From the NCBI GenBank assembly GCA_963931865.1, contig OZ007513.1, positions 9,056,155 to 9,120,154 of the forward strand: a stretch of 64,000 nucleotides of DNA. Direction: 5' to 3'. The translations under genes were made by a program, and so were the position numbers. Of the stretch, positions 54,377 through 64,000 are shown in pieces. This DNA comes from Axinella damicornis. Lineage: Eukaryota; Porifera; Demospongiae; Axinellida; Axinellidae. Within the stretch, counting starts at the first letter, position 1. Each line of letters starts with the position of its first letter. The notes under the pieces are model-generated. The model was not told the DNA's origin, ran no database searches, and was given only the letters and a program-made list of their open reading frames with translations.

Positions 54377-55260
54377 TCTTTTGATGTTATTTGTTATTCT
54401 GTAAGTAGTGCTTGCTTTGTACATATGTAGTGGATTCTGAGGATTTTGTAGTCCATTTGATTCAGATCGATAGTACTCTGCTGATAGTTTAAAATCAAGT
54501 TACTGCTCGGGTCCTTTACATCCACGTTGGCCTCACACCCTGTACATTGTTGTGTGAACTTGCAGACGCTCACCTGTCCTCTCAATCTGGTCTGGCCCCG
54601 TAGGCACGTATTGGCTCGTCTTGATCTTGCCTCATGTTATGCAAGGTCACCCTTGCTATCATAGCATTCTCTTCCCTTACGGCTAACTTTCTCATGGCTG
54701 TGAATACTTCATCCTCAATCATCTTGATGAGGGTACCCCCAGCGTTTCTGGTGAGGTTTTTGCGGAGCTGGTCATCGCAGCACTCTAATAGATGGATGAC
54801 CCTGTCGGTTCCTTCCAACCTGGTTGCCAGTACTGCCAGTCCTTGGTCGTGCCAGCTGACAATACATTCAGTCCTTTCACCTTTTCAATTTTTGCTGTTT
54901 GCGTTGATCCGCTGGGCGTTCGGTGGCTGGTTGCATGGGTCGTGATGAGTGCGGCCGCGATCACAGGTTCCACGTCGGGTCTTTTGTATTCACAGCTGTC
55001 TGGATTCCCAGCATCTCTGGACCGGTGCTCCTTAATTGGAAGGCTTTCACTTTGTGGCCATCGTTTGCTTCAATGGTCCAGGCGATTGCTCCTCAGTGCT
55101 TCGGTGAGTTGTACCTATCACAAGTAATAAGGAGTAACCCGACTTGCTCACGCAGTTGAAACTCCAATCAAAATCAATGTCCACATGAATCGGAACAACT
55201 GAAGAAATGAGGTAAAGGTCATTGGTTCAATATGCATCATGTTCAATGATCTCTAGTTTG
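54377..55260 (-). repeat. Gag-bearing tandem unit 2
   Basis: The same Gag fragment (DEVFTAMRKLAVREENAMI, RGQVSVCKFTQQCTGCEANV in a neighbouring frame) and the same non-Gag flank as unit 1. Confidence 0.88.
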
Positions 55261-55847
55261 GTCTTTTGATGTTATTGTTATTCTGTAAGTAGTGCTTGTT
55301 TTGTACATATGTAGTGGATTCTGAGGATTTTGTAGTTCATTTGATTCAGATCGATAGCACTCTGCTGATAGTTTAAAATCAAGTTACTGCTCGGGTCCTT
55401 TACATCCACGTTGGCCTCACACCCTGTACATTGTTGTGTGAACTTGCAGACGTTCGCCTGTCCTCTCAATCTGGCCCCGTAGGCACGTATTGGCTCGTCT
55501 TGATCTTGCCTCATGTTATGCAAGGCCACCCTTGCTATCATAGCATTCTCTTCCCTTACGGCTAACTTTCTCATGGCTGTGAATACCTCATCCTCAATCA
55601 TCTCGGTGAGGGTACCCCCAGCGTTTCTGGTGAGGTCTTTGCGGAGCTGGTCATCGCAGCACTCTAATAGTTGGATGACCCTGTCGGTTCCTTCCAACCT
55701 GGTTGCCAGTACTGCCAGTCCTTGGTCGTGCCAGCTGACGATACATTCAGTCTTTTCACCTTTTCAATTCTTGATCCGCTGGGTGTTCGGTGACTGGTTG
55801 CGTGGGTCGTGATGAGTGCAGCCGTGATCACAGGCTCCATGTTGTGT
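55261..55847 (-). repeat. Gag-bearing tandem unit 3, left part
   Basis: It has the longest Gag frame of the array (55278-55697: IRAYGARLRGQANVCKFTQQ, then CTGCEANVD), after which normal Gag sequence is replaced. The unit is split at 55847 by the Penelope-like element and resumes at 62266. Confidence 0.88.
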
Positions 55848-55857
55848 CATTAATTAA

Positions 55858-56147
55858 TCATGTTCACACTTATCCAACCAGTGGCATCTATATATAATAG
55901 TTTCGACTAGGCTGTGCTTGACTAGGCTGTGCTAGTCTTCCTCAGGGCACACATTGAAAAATACAAGTACTACAGCTACTAAAATAGCTACTGCCAAAAG
56001 CTAGTTGTAAACAATCAAGAGTCCATCTCCATTGAGCTTCTCTCTCCACGCTCCGCTCCTGGTTACATGCTTCTCTCCCTGATGACGTCTTCATGAGCGT
56101 CGTACTACAGGATTCTGAGATTTGCCAGCCGCGAAGTAGTAGTCGCT
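55858..56147 (-). repeat. PLE pseudo-LTR, left copy, with degenerate hammerhead motif
   Basis: Shares ACACTTATCCAACCAGTGGC and the whole tract from TTTCGACTAGGCTGTGCTTG to GTCGCTCCCTT with the right copy. On the minus strand, CTGAGGA, a stem GACTAG/CTAGTC and GAAAC lie in hammerhead order. The invariant CTGATGA is altered at one base, and stem II carries a 15-bp duplication. Confidence 0.8.
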
Positions 56148-56167
56148 CCCTTGGTGTTACTGGAAGA

Positions 56168-56480
56168 TCAATCTTCAAGCTGGATGGTGTGATGTCGGCA
56201 GTCTTGTCTTGGTAGAGCAGTCGCTCCCTTGGTGTTCGCTGGATGTGGATTGCCTCCTTCATCAATAGCTCCACCTTCTTTGAGGTGGTGTCCACGATCT
56301 CCACCTTCTCCCAGTCCAGCGCTCCGAGCGTGTTCGGCATCAGCAGATTTCTCTGGTCTGTAGAGGTGGCAGGCATCTTGACGTTCTCGGATTCTCGTGC
56401 CGAGGGCTCTCTGTCTCTCTCCAATGTACACTTCTCCACAGCTGCATGTTATCCTGTACACCACGTACGTATGCCTTCAG
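56168..56480 (-). pseudogene. PLE GIY-YIG endonuclease domain
   Basis: VYRITCSCGEVYIGERQRAL then GTRIRERQDACHLY gives the GIY-YIG core (Y...YIG) and the catalytic Arg helix. After a frame change come DWEKVEIVDTTSKKVELLMK and EAIHIQRTPRERLL, the end of the domain. This C-terminal nuclease is diagnostic of canonical Penelope elements. The frameshift inactivates this copy. Confidence 0.85.
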
Positions 56481-56748
56481 TGCGTCAGGAAGGTGGTCTT
56501 GTACTTTGGTTAGGGTTCTCTGTGCGGTGAATACTGTTCTGACGTTGTAATGCGACTGTCCTGCGATGTACGGAATGCACATGGTAGCTACTGGAGGCTC
56601 CCGGTCTTCTGTCGGTTTGCGTCTCTGATGAACTGGGCTGGGTAACCATTCTGTTATAGAACCGATTCAAGATGGTTTTTGTCCTGTTTGAGTTCTCTGC
56701 CTCGTGTTATGTTCCTTGCTCTGTCAAACAGGCATCTCACCAATCCTC

Positions 56749-57522
56749 TTACTTGTGGTGGGTAATATGAATGGAATTGTAGGTACCTATCGGTGTGTGT
56801 GGGCTTCCTGTACACAGTGATGACCAGTTCTCCATTCCCGTGTCTCTGCAGTCCTTACTTGTGGTGGGTGATATGTACCTATCGGTGTGCGTGAGCTTCC
56901 TGTACACAGTGATGACCAGTTCTCCATTCCTGTGTCTAGAAACGGTAGGTGTCCTTGTGTTTCTAATTCCATTGTGAACCGGATGGTCGGTTCCTGGCTG
57001 TTCAAGTGTGTGAGGAGCTCCTCTACAGCCCGTTCGTCTATGATACAGAAAGATGTACCTCTTCCAAAATCTGGGCGGGGTCAGGGCTGTGCTGAGGGCA
57101 AGTTGTTCAAACTCCTCCACGTAGATGTTTGCTACACTGGGTGACACTGGGGAACCCACGGCTGCACCTTCCATCCGTTGATAGTAATCGTCCTGGTAGA
57201 GGAAATATGTGGATGTTAGACATAATTCTAACACTATGATGTTCCTTGAGAGACCTGTTCTCTCCTCCACTGTTGTATCCTGTTGTAAATATCTCATGAT
57301 AGATTCGTCTACTGGCACATTGGTGAAGAGTGATTCGACATCAAAGCTTCACTTCCGCTGTAAACCTCTCTCCTCTCACCATTTTGTCAAAATGTTGGGA
57401 CTCTGTGCTTACCAAGGGGCTAATGATGGATACTTGATGTTTGGCCATCTTGTAGGTAGGTGATCCAATGCAGGGTACAATGGGTTGCAGGGGTGTGTTG
57501 TGTACTTTTGGAAGGCCATGTA
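56749..57522 (-). pseudogene. PLE reverse transcriptase palm fragment
   Basis: HGLPKVHN (57510), [54 protein letters not shown] and VGSPVSPSVANIYVEEFEQL give RT motifs 3 to B. Motif C, expected as RYVDDTF after PRFWKRY, is missing: a small deletion joins WKRY to the residues after VDD with a frame shift near 57058. Downstream ELLTHLNSQEPTIRFTMELE continues in the other frame. A duplication of about 95 bp lies at 56750-56945. Confidence 0.85.
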
Positions 57523-57840
57523 GAGTAACCTATCAATTATCGGACACCCTACATTATCGGATGGATGCACAACACCGACGGAACGAACTCCCGCTCTCGC
57601 TCTTGGTCCAGTAGGTAGGCCTAGGCAACTGCTACTTGCATTACAAATTTGGACTTTCCACATCAGCGGACGTGGACGCTGTACCACAAAAACTGGCGGA
57701 GTCCGAAGGTCGCAACCATCAGACAAAGCTACCAATCTACGGACGATGGGGTCCTATGAAAAGTCAGAGAGACAGGACTGCCCGCCAAAGTTTGTTCGCA
57801 ACTGCAGCTAGGGTTACTATATATGTCTAACATCCTCATC
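57523..57840 (+). repeat. Left long terminal inverted repeat of the 2.6-kb transposon
   Basis: Pairs with about 59835-60159. The outer 130 bp are about 90 percent identical and the inner part is less conserved. Confidence 0.85.
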
Positions 57841-58158
57841 GCGAGAGATTGTGTCCTACAGCTGAGACAGGAGACACATGATAAAGTGCACGGTTCAACC
57901 CATCGATAACCGGACGAACACGGAGAGCGAAATCTAGGTACGCACGAGAGCATGTGCACGTGCAGCGACGTGGAAAGCTTGAAGGTGAAAGAAAGTGAAA
58001 GAAGGTTAATAATGTAGTATTTATGCCTAGCTAGTGATAACTAAGCATGTATATACTTATCTTTCCGTACATGTATCAAACTCTACCGTCGCTGAAGCAG
58101 CGTATTGCAAGGAGTGGTCCTGAACCTGGCCTGAACCTGGCCTGAACCTGGCCTACCT

Positions 58159-59331
58159 TTGAGCCATGCCAATGTACCCCTCAGGTCTGGCCAATGTAAG
58201 CTGTGGGACGATGAAACTATGCAAAGTGCCATAGCTGCAGTAGAGCAAGGTGGTAGTAGCATACATCGTGCTGCAGTAGAATACGGTATACCTTGTTCCA
58301 CACTTCATGACCATATTTCAGGCAAGGTTGAGCATGGAGCCAAACCTCGTGGTGATCCCTACCTATCTTTGGAAGAGGAAGAAGAGCTTGTTAGTTTCCT
58401 TCTCAAGTGTGTGCGTATTGGCTGTCCTCGTACACGAAAGCAAGTGATGGCACTTGCTCAGGAGATTGTGAATGAAAAGGGGATTCACACCATCATTTCT
58501 GAGGGCTGGTGGGAGCGTTTTAAGCAGCGTCATCAGAGCGTTACACTACATATTGCAGCCCCTTTGTCATACACCAGAGCTTCAGATCGGGAATCATTGA
58601 ATCGCTACTTGAAGATGACCAATTGCAGTTGTACTTCTGGATGTACTGTAGCGAGAGGTCTATGTAAACACCAACGTAGGAGATGTACTTCTGCATGCCA
58701 CCCATCACGCACTTGTTCACTCCAATCCACAACGTTATCCAAATCATCTACCACTCTTGATGTTGACCGCACAAGGGACAAGTCACCAAAGGCACCCATA
58801 TGGATTAGTCTTGGTAATGGCAACGAATTGTTGATTGAAGACATGTGGTTAATTGAAAGTGGAAAGTGGCTGAATGTTCGAATAATTTCTGGCTGGGAGT
58901 TTCTGCTCCAGCAAAAGTAGGGGGACTGCAATACTTGCGTCAAAGAGAAAGTTCAAGCAAGATCAACACAATGTGAAGTCGTGCAGGTTCTTAATAGTGG
59001 AAACAGCCACTGGGCTGTGCTGTCAACTGTTGGGTGTTCTGTTGGTGTTGTGCAGTGGCTGGACAGCATGCACTGTGGACCATCATCGTCTCAGCAGCAG
59101 ATGATTATATCAGATCTGTTGCAATGCCCAAAAGACAGTATCCAGATTGTCAATGAGATGCTGAATGTGCAGCTGCAGTCAGGTGGTAGTGAATGTGGAA
59201 TGTTTGCATTGGCAAACATAACAGCTGTCGTCATTGACCTTTGTCCCTCTTCACTTTACTTCAACCAGAAGCTCATGCAATCTCATCTTGTTGCTTGTTT
59301 GGAACGAAAGGACCCCAGCCTTTCCCGCTAG
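58159..59331 (+). CDS. Psq/CENP-B-type HTH protein fused to a Ulp1-like (C48) protease domain, one stop
   Basis: One frame of 391 codons broken only by TAG at 58918-58920. Residues about 12-65 are a Psq-type HTH (MQSAIAAVEQGGSSIHRAAV, VEYGIPCSTLHDHISG). Residues about 70-140 are a CENP-B-type HTH (EEEELVSFLLKCVRIGCPRT, WWERFKQRHQSVTL). At SLNRYLK, where a DDE domain should follow, it jumps to a Cys-rich run (CSCTSGCTVARGLCKHQ). The rest is a Ulp1/SENP-like fold with His in NSHWAVLST (59008), Asp in WLDSM (59062), Gln in QLQSGG and Cys in SECGMFAL (59194). Upstream phrases WISLGNGNELLIEDMWLIES belong to the same fold. It would bind DNA and perhaps cleave a SUMO/ubiquitin-like tag. The stop could be a recent lesion. 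Confidence 0.7.
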
Positions 59332-59540
59332 ACCTAACCAAGAAGCAAACACGGTCAGTGAAGGTGTTGAAAACAGACACCCTAAAGATTTATTGTGTAT
59401 GCCGTCTGCCAGACCATGGGACTGTCATGATTATGTGCGTGAAGTGCCATAAATGAGAGCTGTACTGCAGTCAGGCACATAGCAACGCCTAAACTCCAGA
59501 AGATTGACTGGGTGTGTGTGCGGTGCAGTGACTCGGTGCA
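59320..59540 (+). pseudogene. PHD-finger extension of the Ulp1-like protein
   Basis: In the +1 frame after the protease come KVLKTDTLKIYCVCRLPDHG, MIMCVKCHK, a TGA where Trp is expected, ELYCSQAH and, after a shift, IDWVCVRCSDS. The ordered C-x-C, C-x2-C, H and W-x-C-x2-C ligands are those of a PHD finger. It probably formed the C-terminus of the same protein before a frameshift near 59320. Confidence 0.65.
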
Positions 59541-59834
59541 GTAACTTGTAGTAGGTCACTGTTTTTGATTTTCACAAGCACACCTTATGTTGATAGTTTT
59601 CATTAAGTGTTGTAAATCGAGTCAGTAAGTTTTGATTTCAGATTGTACAGTACCCAATCGTGTTCATCAATGCACCTGGGATGTGTTGAGGGCGATCACA
59701 GATTTGTACGCATGCACTGTTACTTCATTCCAATGGTCGATGCGTATGCGGGCTTTTTGTTATCAGGGTTCGTCCGATTATTGGTATGCTGAACCCTGCA
59801 GTTTAGTACGCGACATCTGTCTCTTCTGTACGGC

Positions 59835-60159
59835 ACAGTAGCTTGCGATTTGGAGGTTAGATAAAGTAAAGGTAGCTGTAGTCATAAACCAACTTTGGTG
59901 GGCAAGGCTGCTTCCTTCGCTGTCAAAGCACCACAGTGTCCGTAAGTTGGAGGTTTCGTCCAATGGTTGCGACCTTCGGATGCCACTCTATTTTGTTGTA
60001 CATCGTCCACATCCGCTCATAAATAAAGTACGAATTTGTGATGCAAGTAGCAGTTGGCTAGGCCTACCTACTGGACCAAGAGCGAGGGCGGGAGTTCGTT
60101 CCGTTGGTGTTGTGCAGCCGTCCGATAATGCAGGGTGTTCAATAATTCATAGGTTGCTC
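59835..60159 (-). repeat. Right long terminal inverted repeat of the 2.6-kb transposon
   Basis: Reverse complement of 57523-57840, ending GGTTGCTC next to the TA duplication. Confidence 0.85.
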
Positions 60160-60161
60160 TA

Positions 60162-61070
60162 TTGTTGGAGGTCGGCTAGCTGAAGGTCTCATGGCTCTCT
60201 CCTTTACTGCTCTCTCTCTCTTCAGCTTTCTCAGAACTTTGGCTTCCTGTGTCTTGGTGGGGTCCTTGGTTAGCTTCTTGTACGTTGGTGTTTCCACAAG
60301 TGTCCTCCTCATCTTCTCTTCGTATTTGGTTCTGTCCATCGCAACTGTCGTATTGCCTTTGTCTGCTGGCAAGATGACGTCGTCTTTGTTCTTCTTCAGC
60401 TCCTTCAATGCTTTCATCTGCGGGTGTGACAAGTTTGGCTTCAGTCGATTATTACCTCAAAATCTTCTCGGAGCCCCCCCACTTTGTTGTGTAGATTACT
60501 AGCGTCTTCTGCTTTTAACTTGTGCATGGTGCACTCGACTGCTGCTATGATCTCCAGAACTGGGACGAATGTTGGGGTTGGGGCAAAGTTGAGTCCCTTG
60601 CTGAGAACACCTCCTTGTGGTTTTGACAAGGCTATGGTGGACAGATTCAGCACCCATCTCTTGCTGATGTCGTTTCGTGGATGCTTTTCTCCATCAAACA
60701 TTCGGTCTGCTTCTGTCTTGTTTTTGTGAACAGTTGCTCTGCTGTCTCTTTACATAGTTTGGTAATGCGTTGGCAGTCTTCTGTAGACAAGCTGTTTTGT
60801 AGGTCTTGCTCCACTTCCTGGAGCCTTGCTATTCCCCCTTGCTTTTGGCCGATGGTCACACAAATTCTCTCCTTCAGGAAGGCCATCGACATGCGCTTTG
60901 CAATTGCGAAGCCACGTCCTTGTTCTTACTGGAGGGTTGACCATCAAAGCTGAATGGTGTGATGTCGGCGTTCTTGCAACAGAGGGACAAGACTAGATGG
61001 TTCTTGAATTCTTCAGGGTCTTCCCGTAGTTTTGTATTTCGTAACTTCACGCTCTCCATAAGGTTCTCGA
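60162..61070 (-). pseudogene. PLE RT N-terminal extension and fingers
   Basis: KLREDPEEFKNHLVLSLCCK and ITPFSFDGQPSS lie at the far end. Then come NLSTIALSKPQGGVLSKGLN, NFAPTPTFVPV, ALKELKKNKDDVILPADKGN, TTVAMDRTKYEEKM and TPTYKKLTKDPT. The LPADKG block and the preceding KGLNFAP block are conserved landmarks of Penelope RTs. Frames change at least twice. The next conserved block resumes on the other side of the DNA transposon at 57522. Confidence 0.82.
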
Positions 61071-61125
61071 ATATACAAGTTCAATGATTGCGCACTTCTT
61101 GGTCGGCTGTTTTCATTATGATTAT

Positions 61126-62265
61126 CCATGTTCACACTTATCCAACCAGTGGCAACTGTATATTACACTACTGGTAGGGAAATAAAACTTTCAAAATTCC
61201 TGAGCACAGTGGAGGACATGGAGAGATGCTGACTACACCATCATCATTGTAATTTTTGACTGACCCAAACGTATAATATTTGTGCTGAAACTCGTCTTTG
61301 TGGTGGAGATATGAGCGCTTTCATCTTTTCTGGCGGCCACTTTTGGCCTCGTTGTGTGGGTGGATTTTTTTGTTCGTTCCAGATCCGCTGGGAATGAGAC
61401 AGCCACGTGTGCACTAACTGAGACGATCCGAGCTTACCTAGTACCTTGGAGCTGTAAGTACGTGCTGATGGATGCAATCAGAGTCTGCTCGGGGTAAAAG
61501 TATTACCAGACTACCATTCTGAAGGGTGAGCTTGCCCTGCCGGTGAGATGCACCGGCTACCAGGAGTGCGGTGGCTAATTACGAATGCACTACAACGGTT
61601 CGGACTATACCATCCGATGGTCGTGATCGCTACCATGTGCTGACCAAACATACGATTTTGGTGCTGAACTCACCTTGGTGGTGGAGATACAAGCGCTTTT
61701 GTCTTCCCGTCGGCCGCCACTGCTAGCATGCTCGAGCGCTCTCACTGACTTGCCGTTCACAGTAGATATAGCTACAGCTCTCACCACAAAGTTTCTGATC
61801 GACCACACAGTTGCAATTGTGATCACTGTCGTTCACTGATGATTATGTCCTGAAACTCACGCTGGGAGCGCTGTTGGTCTCGCAATTACCATGCTGACTC
61901 ATTATTGAGCATGGTCGTCATGTGACATGCATTAATTGGAACAAGCAGCTTGCGCTACCAGTAGTGCAGTTGCCACTTGTCAAAATATATAATGTCAACG
62001 TTTCGACTAGGCTGTGCTTGACTAGGCTGTGCTAGTCTTCCTCAGGGCACACAATGTAAAACACAAGTACTGCAGCTACTTAAATAGCTACTGCCAAAAG
62101 TCTAGGTGTAAACAATTGACAGTCCATCTCCATGGCTGCTGGATCTTGAGCTTCTCTCTCCACGCTCCGCTCCTGGTTACGTGCTTCTCTTCCTGATTAT
62201 ATCATCATGAGCGTTGTATTTCAGGGTTCTGGGATTTGCCAGCCCTCGTCTCGGTTGAGTAGTCG
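61126..62265 (-). repeat. PLE pseudo-LTR, right copy, interrupted
   Basis: 61126-61160 and 61985-62265 together equal the left copy, with the intervening sequence inserted. It carries the same CTGAGGA/GAAAC hammerhead-like core and the same 15-bp duplication, so both features predate this insertion. Confidence 0.8.
61160..61985. mobile_element. About 0.8-kb insertion with short inverted ends, inside the PLE repeat
   Basis: CACTACTGGTAG (61166-61177) and its reverse complement CTACCAGTAGTG (61955-61966) lie near the ends. Internally a phrase of about 80 bp (TGCTGAAACTCG...GGTGGAGAT) occurs at 61264 and again, diverged, at 61655. No coding region. The exact target duplication is unclear in the TA-rich flanks. 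Confidence 0.6.
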
Positions 62266-62690
62266 CTCCCTTTGTATTCACAGCCTTCTGGATTCTCGGC
62301 ATCTCTGGACCATGCAGTGGTGCTCCTTAATTGGAAGGCTTTCTCTTTGCGGCCGTCCTTTGCTTCAATGATCCAGGCGATTGCTCCTCAGTGCTTCGGT
62401 GAGTTGTACCTATCAAACCCTACTTGCTCACGCAGGGAGCAGGACAGTGACTGCAGCTGCAAGCCCTGGATAGCTGAGGAGCTGCATACGGTGGTACACG
62501 ACTGCTATAGAGACATGCTGGCCAACTGTGATGAAGCTGAGAGGCTGCTGTTTTAGGTACATTAATCTCACCTAGCTGGTCGGCAACCTCAATCAAAATC
62601 GATGTCCACATGAATCAATGGTAGGTACAACCGAATAAATGAGGTAAGGGCCGTTGGTTCAATATGCATCATGTTTCTAGTTTGGTCTCG
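62266..62690 (-). repeat. Gag-bearing tandem unit 3, right part
   Basis: Resumes at TTTGTATTCACAGCCTTCTGG, matching 54106-54376 and 54990-55260 after the PLE insertion. About 110 bp of unique sequence lies around 62435-62560. Confidence 0.82.
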
Positions 62691-64000
62691 TCGGGTGGGG
62701 TAATTGGTAAAATTGTACCCCTGTTGCGGGGATTTAGCACAGTACTACAGACACAAATATAACTTCAGGAAGTGATCGGACATGGTCTGATATTAGACCT
62801 TCAATGTCACCTTATAAAACTTTACCGTCCAGACTCTCGCCGCTATGATTGGTGGACCTTCGCCACCTTTTAAGTTCAGGTTCAAATGAATGTATATGAT
62901 TGTTTCTGGTGGCCATTCCATGACCTGGCTGTAGAGTGATCTCGCAGGTACCGACCATATCCCAGAACTTGTGATGATATGGTGAAGAGTGAATTTGATC
63001 CGCAGCGCATCCGAACGCAACAGTATTTGGGCGAGCATGCATTATCAGTAGACGATGGAAGTGGGACTGAAGGACGTGGTGACGGTACATGTGACAATCA
63101 CTTATAGGTAGTAGGCCGCCTCTTGTGCTACGCCACAACCATCACAACATGGCTAGTTCAAAACCAGCAATCACGAGAATTGGAGTGCACTGAATACTAA
63201 TCAAGCACACTCAGAGAGAGTACAGTCATACCATGGTCACCTGTGTGCAGCCATGGTAACCCAGGTGTGGGAGTGAACAACACCAGCAGGAAAAGATTTT
63301 GAAATCTTTGTTCGAGAATCCTTGCAGACATACAATACCTTTACAAGTCACTTAGTTACTGCATATACACACCATTAATAATAGATGTGTATATGAACTC
63401 TTGGTATATCATTGACAGTAGCTGCTGAACTAGCCTCATTCCCAGGCCCGAGAGAGGGAGGAGAAAAGGGACTGCACTGTTTGTGCAGGCGCTTAATTAT
63501 CCACAAATATCATAAGGCCAGAGTGCAAATGATATCTTCGTAGTCACATGGTAGTCACATGGTTGAGCGTGTATCGCTACCTATTATGGTAACCTAATAG
63601 CTACCATGTCCAACAACTGAGCAACTAATGGTAATTGAACAACAGCCATGGTGATTGGAAAACCACCATGGCTGAATTGACAACAGGCATGGTGATTGGA
63701 AAACCACCATGGCTGTTCAGAGATTTCACACAACTGCCGCTCTCACAAAGCGTAAATTTCAGGTTGGTTGTCCAAAAAATTCGGAATGCAAAACTGCAAA
63801 AGTATCATGTAACTTGAATCCACCAATAGAATCCAAGTTGTCACGTGACAATAATACAAAGTAGCTGTCAATAAAGTTTACATTCCGTTTACAAACAACG
63901 ATCGTTCTAAGGTGAGAAATGGCTCAGAAAACGGTGTGAAATTATTGCTACGTCAGCGTTTATACGCACCATTTTGTACGGTATACAAGCGTAGTAAAAA
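62691..64000. other. Stretch without recognised gene
   Basis: Overlapping minus frames at 62793-63138 show no known domain. CATGGTGATTGGAAAACCAC occurs at 63648 and 63692. No transposon ends were recognised. Confidence 0.4.

Larger units (their letters stand above)
57523..60159 (+). mobile_element. 2.6-kb TA-flanked DNA transposon with Psq head, Ulp1-like protease and PHD finger
   Basis: Left and right ends are inverted repeats beginning GAGTAACCTAT and GAGCAACCTAT and extending about 300 bp with small indels. TA flanks both sides (57521-57522 and 60160-60161). Removing the element and one TA rejoins the host PLE frame as RPPTIHGLPKVH, which proves the boundaries. TA targets, subterminal ATTATCGGA phrases and the pogo-type DNA-binding domain place it near pogo/Tigger. 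No DDE catalytic domain is present. Confidence 0.9.
55848..62265 (-). mobile_element. Penelope-like element (PLE) with terminal repeats
   Basis: On the minus strand, RT N-terminal extension and fingers (61059-60160), RT palm (57522-56950) and a GIY-YIG endonuclease (56480-56168) are in the order of Penelope-like elements. Directly repeated pseudo-LTRs lie at about 55858-56147 and 61126-62265. It interrupts gag unit 3, deleting about 8 bp of the target. It is itself interrupted by a TA-flanked DNA transposon and by an insertion in its right terminal repeat. Multiple frameshifts. Confidence 0.88.

Noticed and set aside
61490..61620. Possible tRNA- or 5S-derived SINE head
   Set aside because: A GGTGAGATGCACCGGCTACC phrase looked structured, but no A/B box pair or cloverleaf could be assembled.

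Overview
The window is eukaryotic, almost certainly animal, and probably from an early-branching marine invertebrate such as a sponge or cnidarian. That placement is an inference from the transposon families present; no marker gene fixes it. Coding pieces are broken by GT/AG introns of about 150-200 bp with AATAAA signals. There are no bacterial-style operons, and I recognised no rRNA, tRNA or CRISPR array. Nearly everything is mobile or repeated DNA with a few captured or decayed host-gene fragments. The only long reading frame that looks potentially functional is a spliced piggyBac transposase at 44331-45909.

Layout. 1-840 holds a frameshifted, unrecognised reading frame that ends where a minus-strand CR1/L2-type LINE begins (841-4288; PHD finger, apurinic-type endonuclease, 2A-like motif, RT with an internal deletion). 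From 4289 to about 42640 the same modules recur in the same order. Module A is 4289-5960, 18690-19229, 29521-30010 and 31361-33700. B is 6196-7770 and 33748-34960. C is 8800-11640, 20490-23150 and 40875-42640. D is 11700-14700 and 23540-25700. E, with tyrosine-recombinase pieces, is 14930-17440 and 27779-28320. F, with a phosphatase relic, is 17930-18690 and 28313-28930. I read this as roughly three tandem copies of an 11-14 kb block, each altered by later insertions and losses. The insertions include a 456-bp hAT relic with 8-bp target duplications, a piggyBac relic fused to module A, a 411-bp inverted-repeat element and several minisatellites.

42640-49990 carries zinc-finger-derived tandem units flanking the spliced piggyBac gene, then a 211-bp palindromic insertion with a hammerhead-like core and 12-bp target duplications, and a TRAF/MATH pseudogene. 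50161-51241 is a third, decayed piggyBac copy. 51228-53256 is a minus-strand Ty3/gypsy pol relic, followed by three tandem gag-bearing units (53529-55847 plus 62266-62690). The third unit is split by a Penelope-like element (55848-62265). That element is itself split by a 2.6-kb TA-flanked DNA transposon (57523-60159) and by another inverted-repeat insertion (about 61160-61985). The 2.6-kb transposon encodes a pogo-type DNA-binding head, a Ulp1-like protease domain and a PHD finger, with no transposase catalytic domain visible.

The parts do not form one pathway. The window is best read as a nested repeat graveyard with several datable insertion events. The most unusual items are the Psq/Ulp1/PHD transposon, the palindromic hammerhead-like insertion, the spliced piggyBac gene with an apparently complete catalytic triad, and host domains (C2H2 zinc finger, dual-specificity phosphatase, TDP-43 N-terminal-like, UBZ, TRAF/MATH) carried within or between the repeats.
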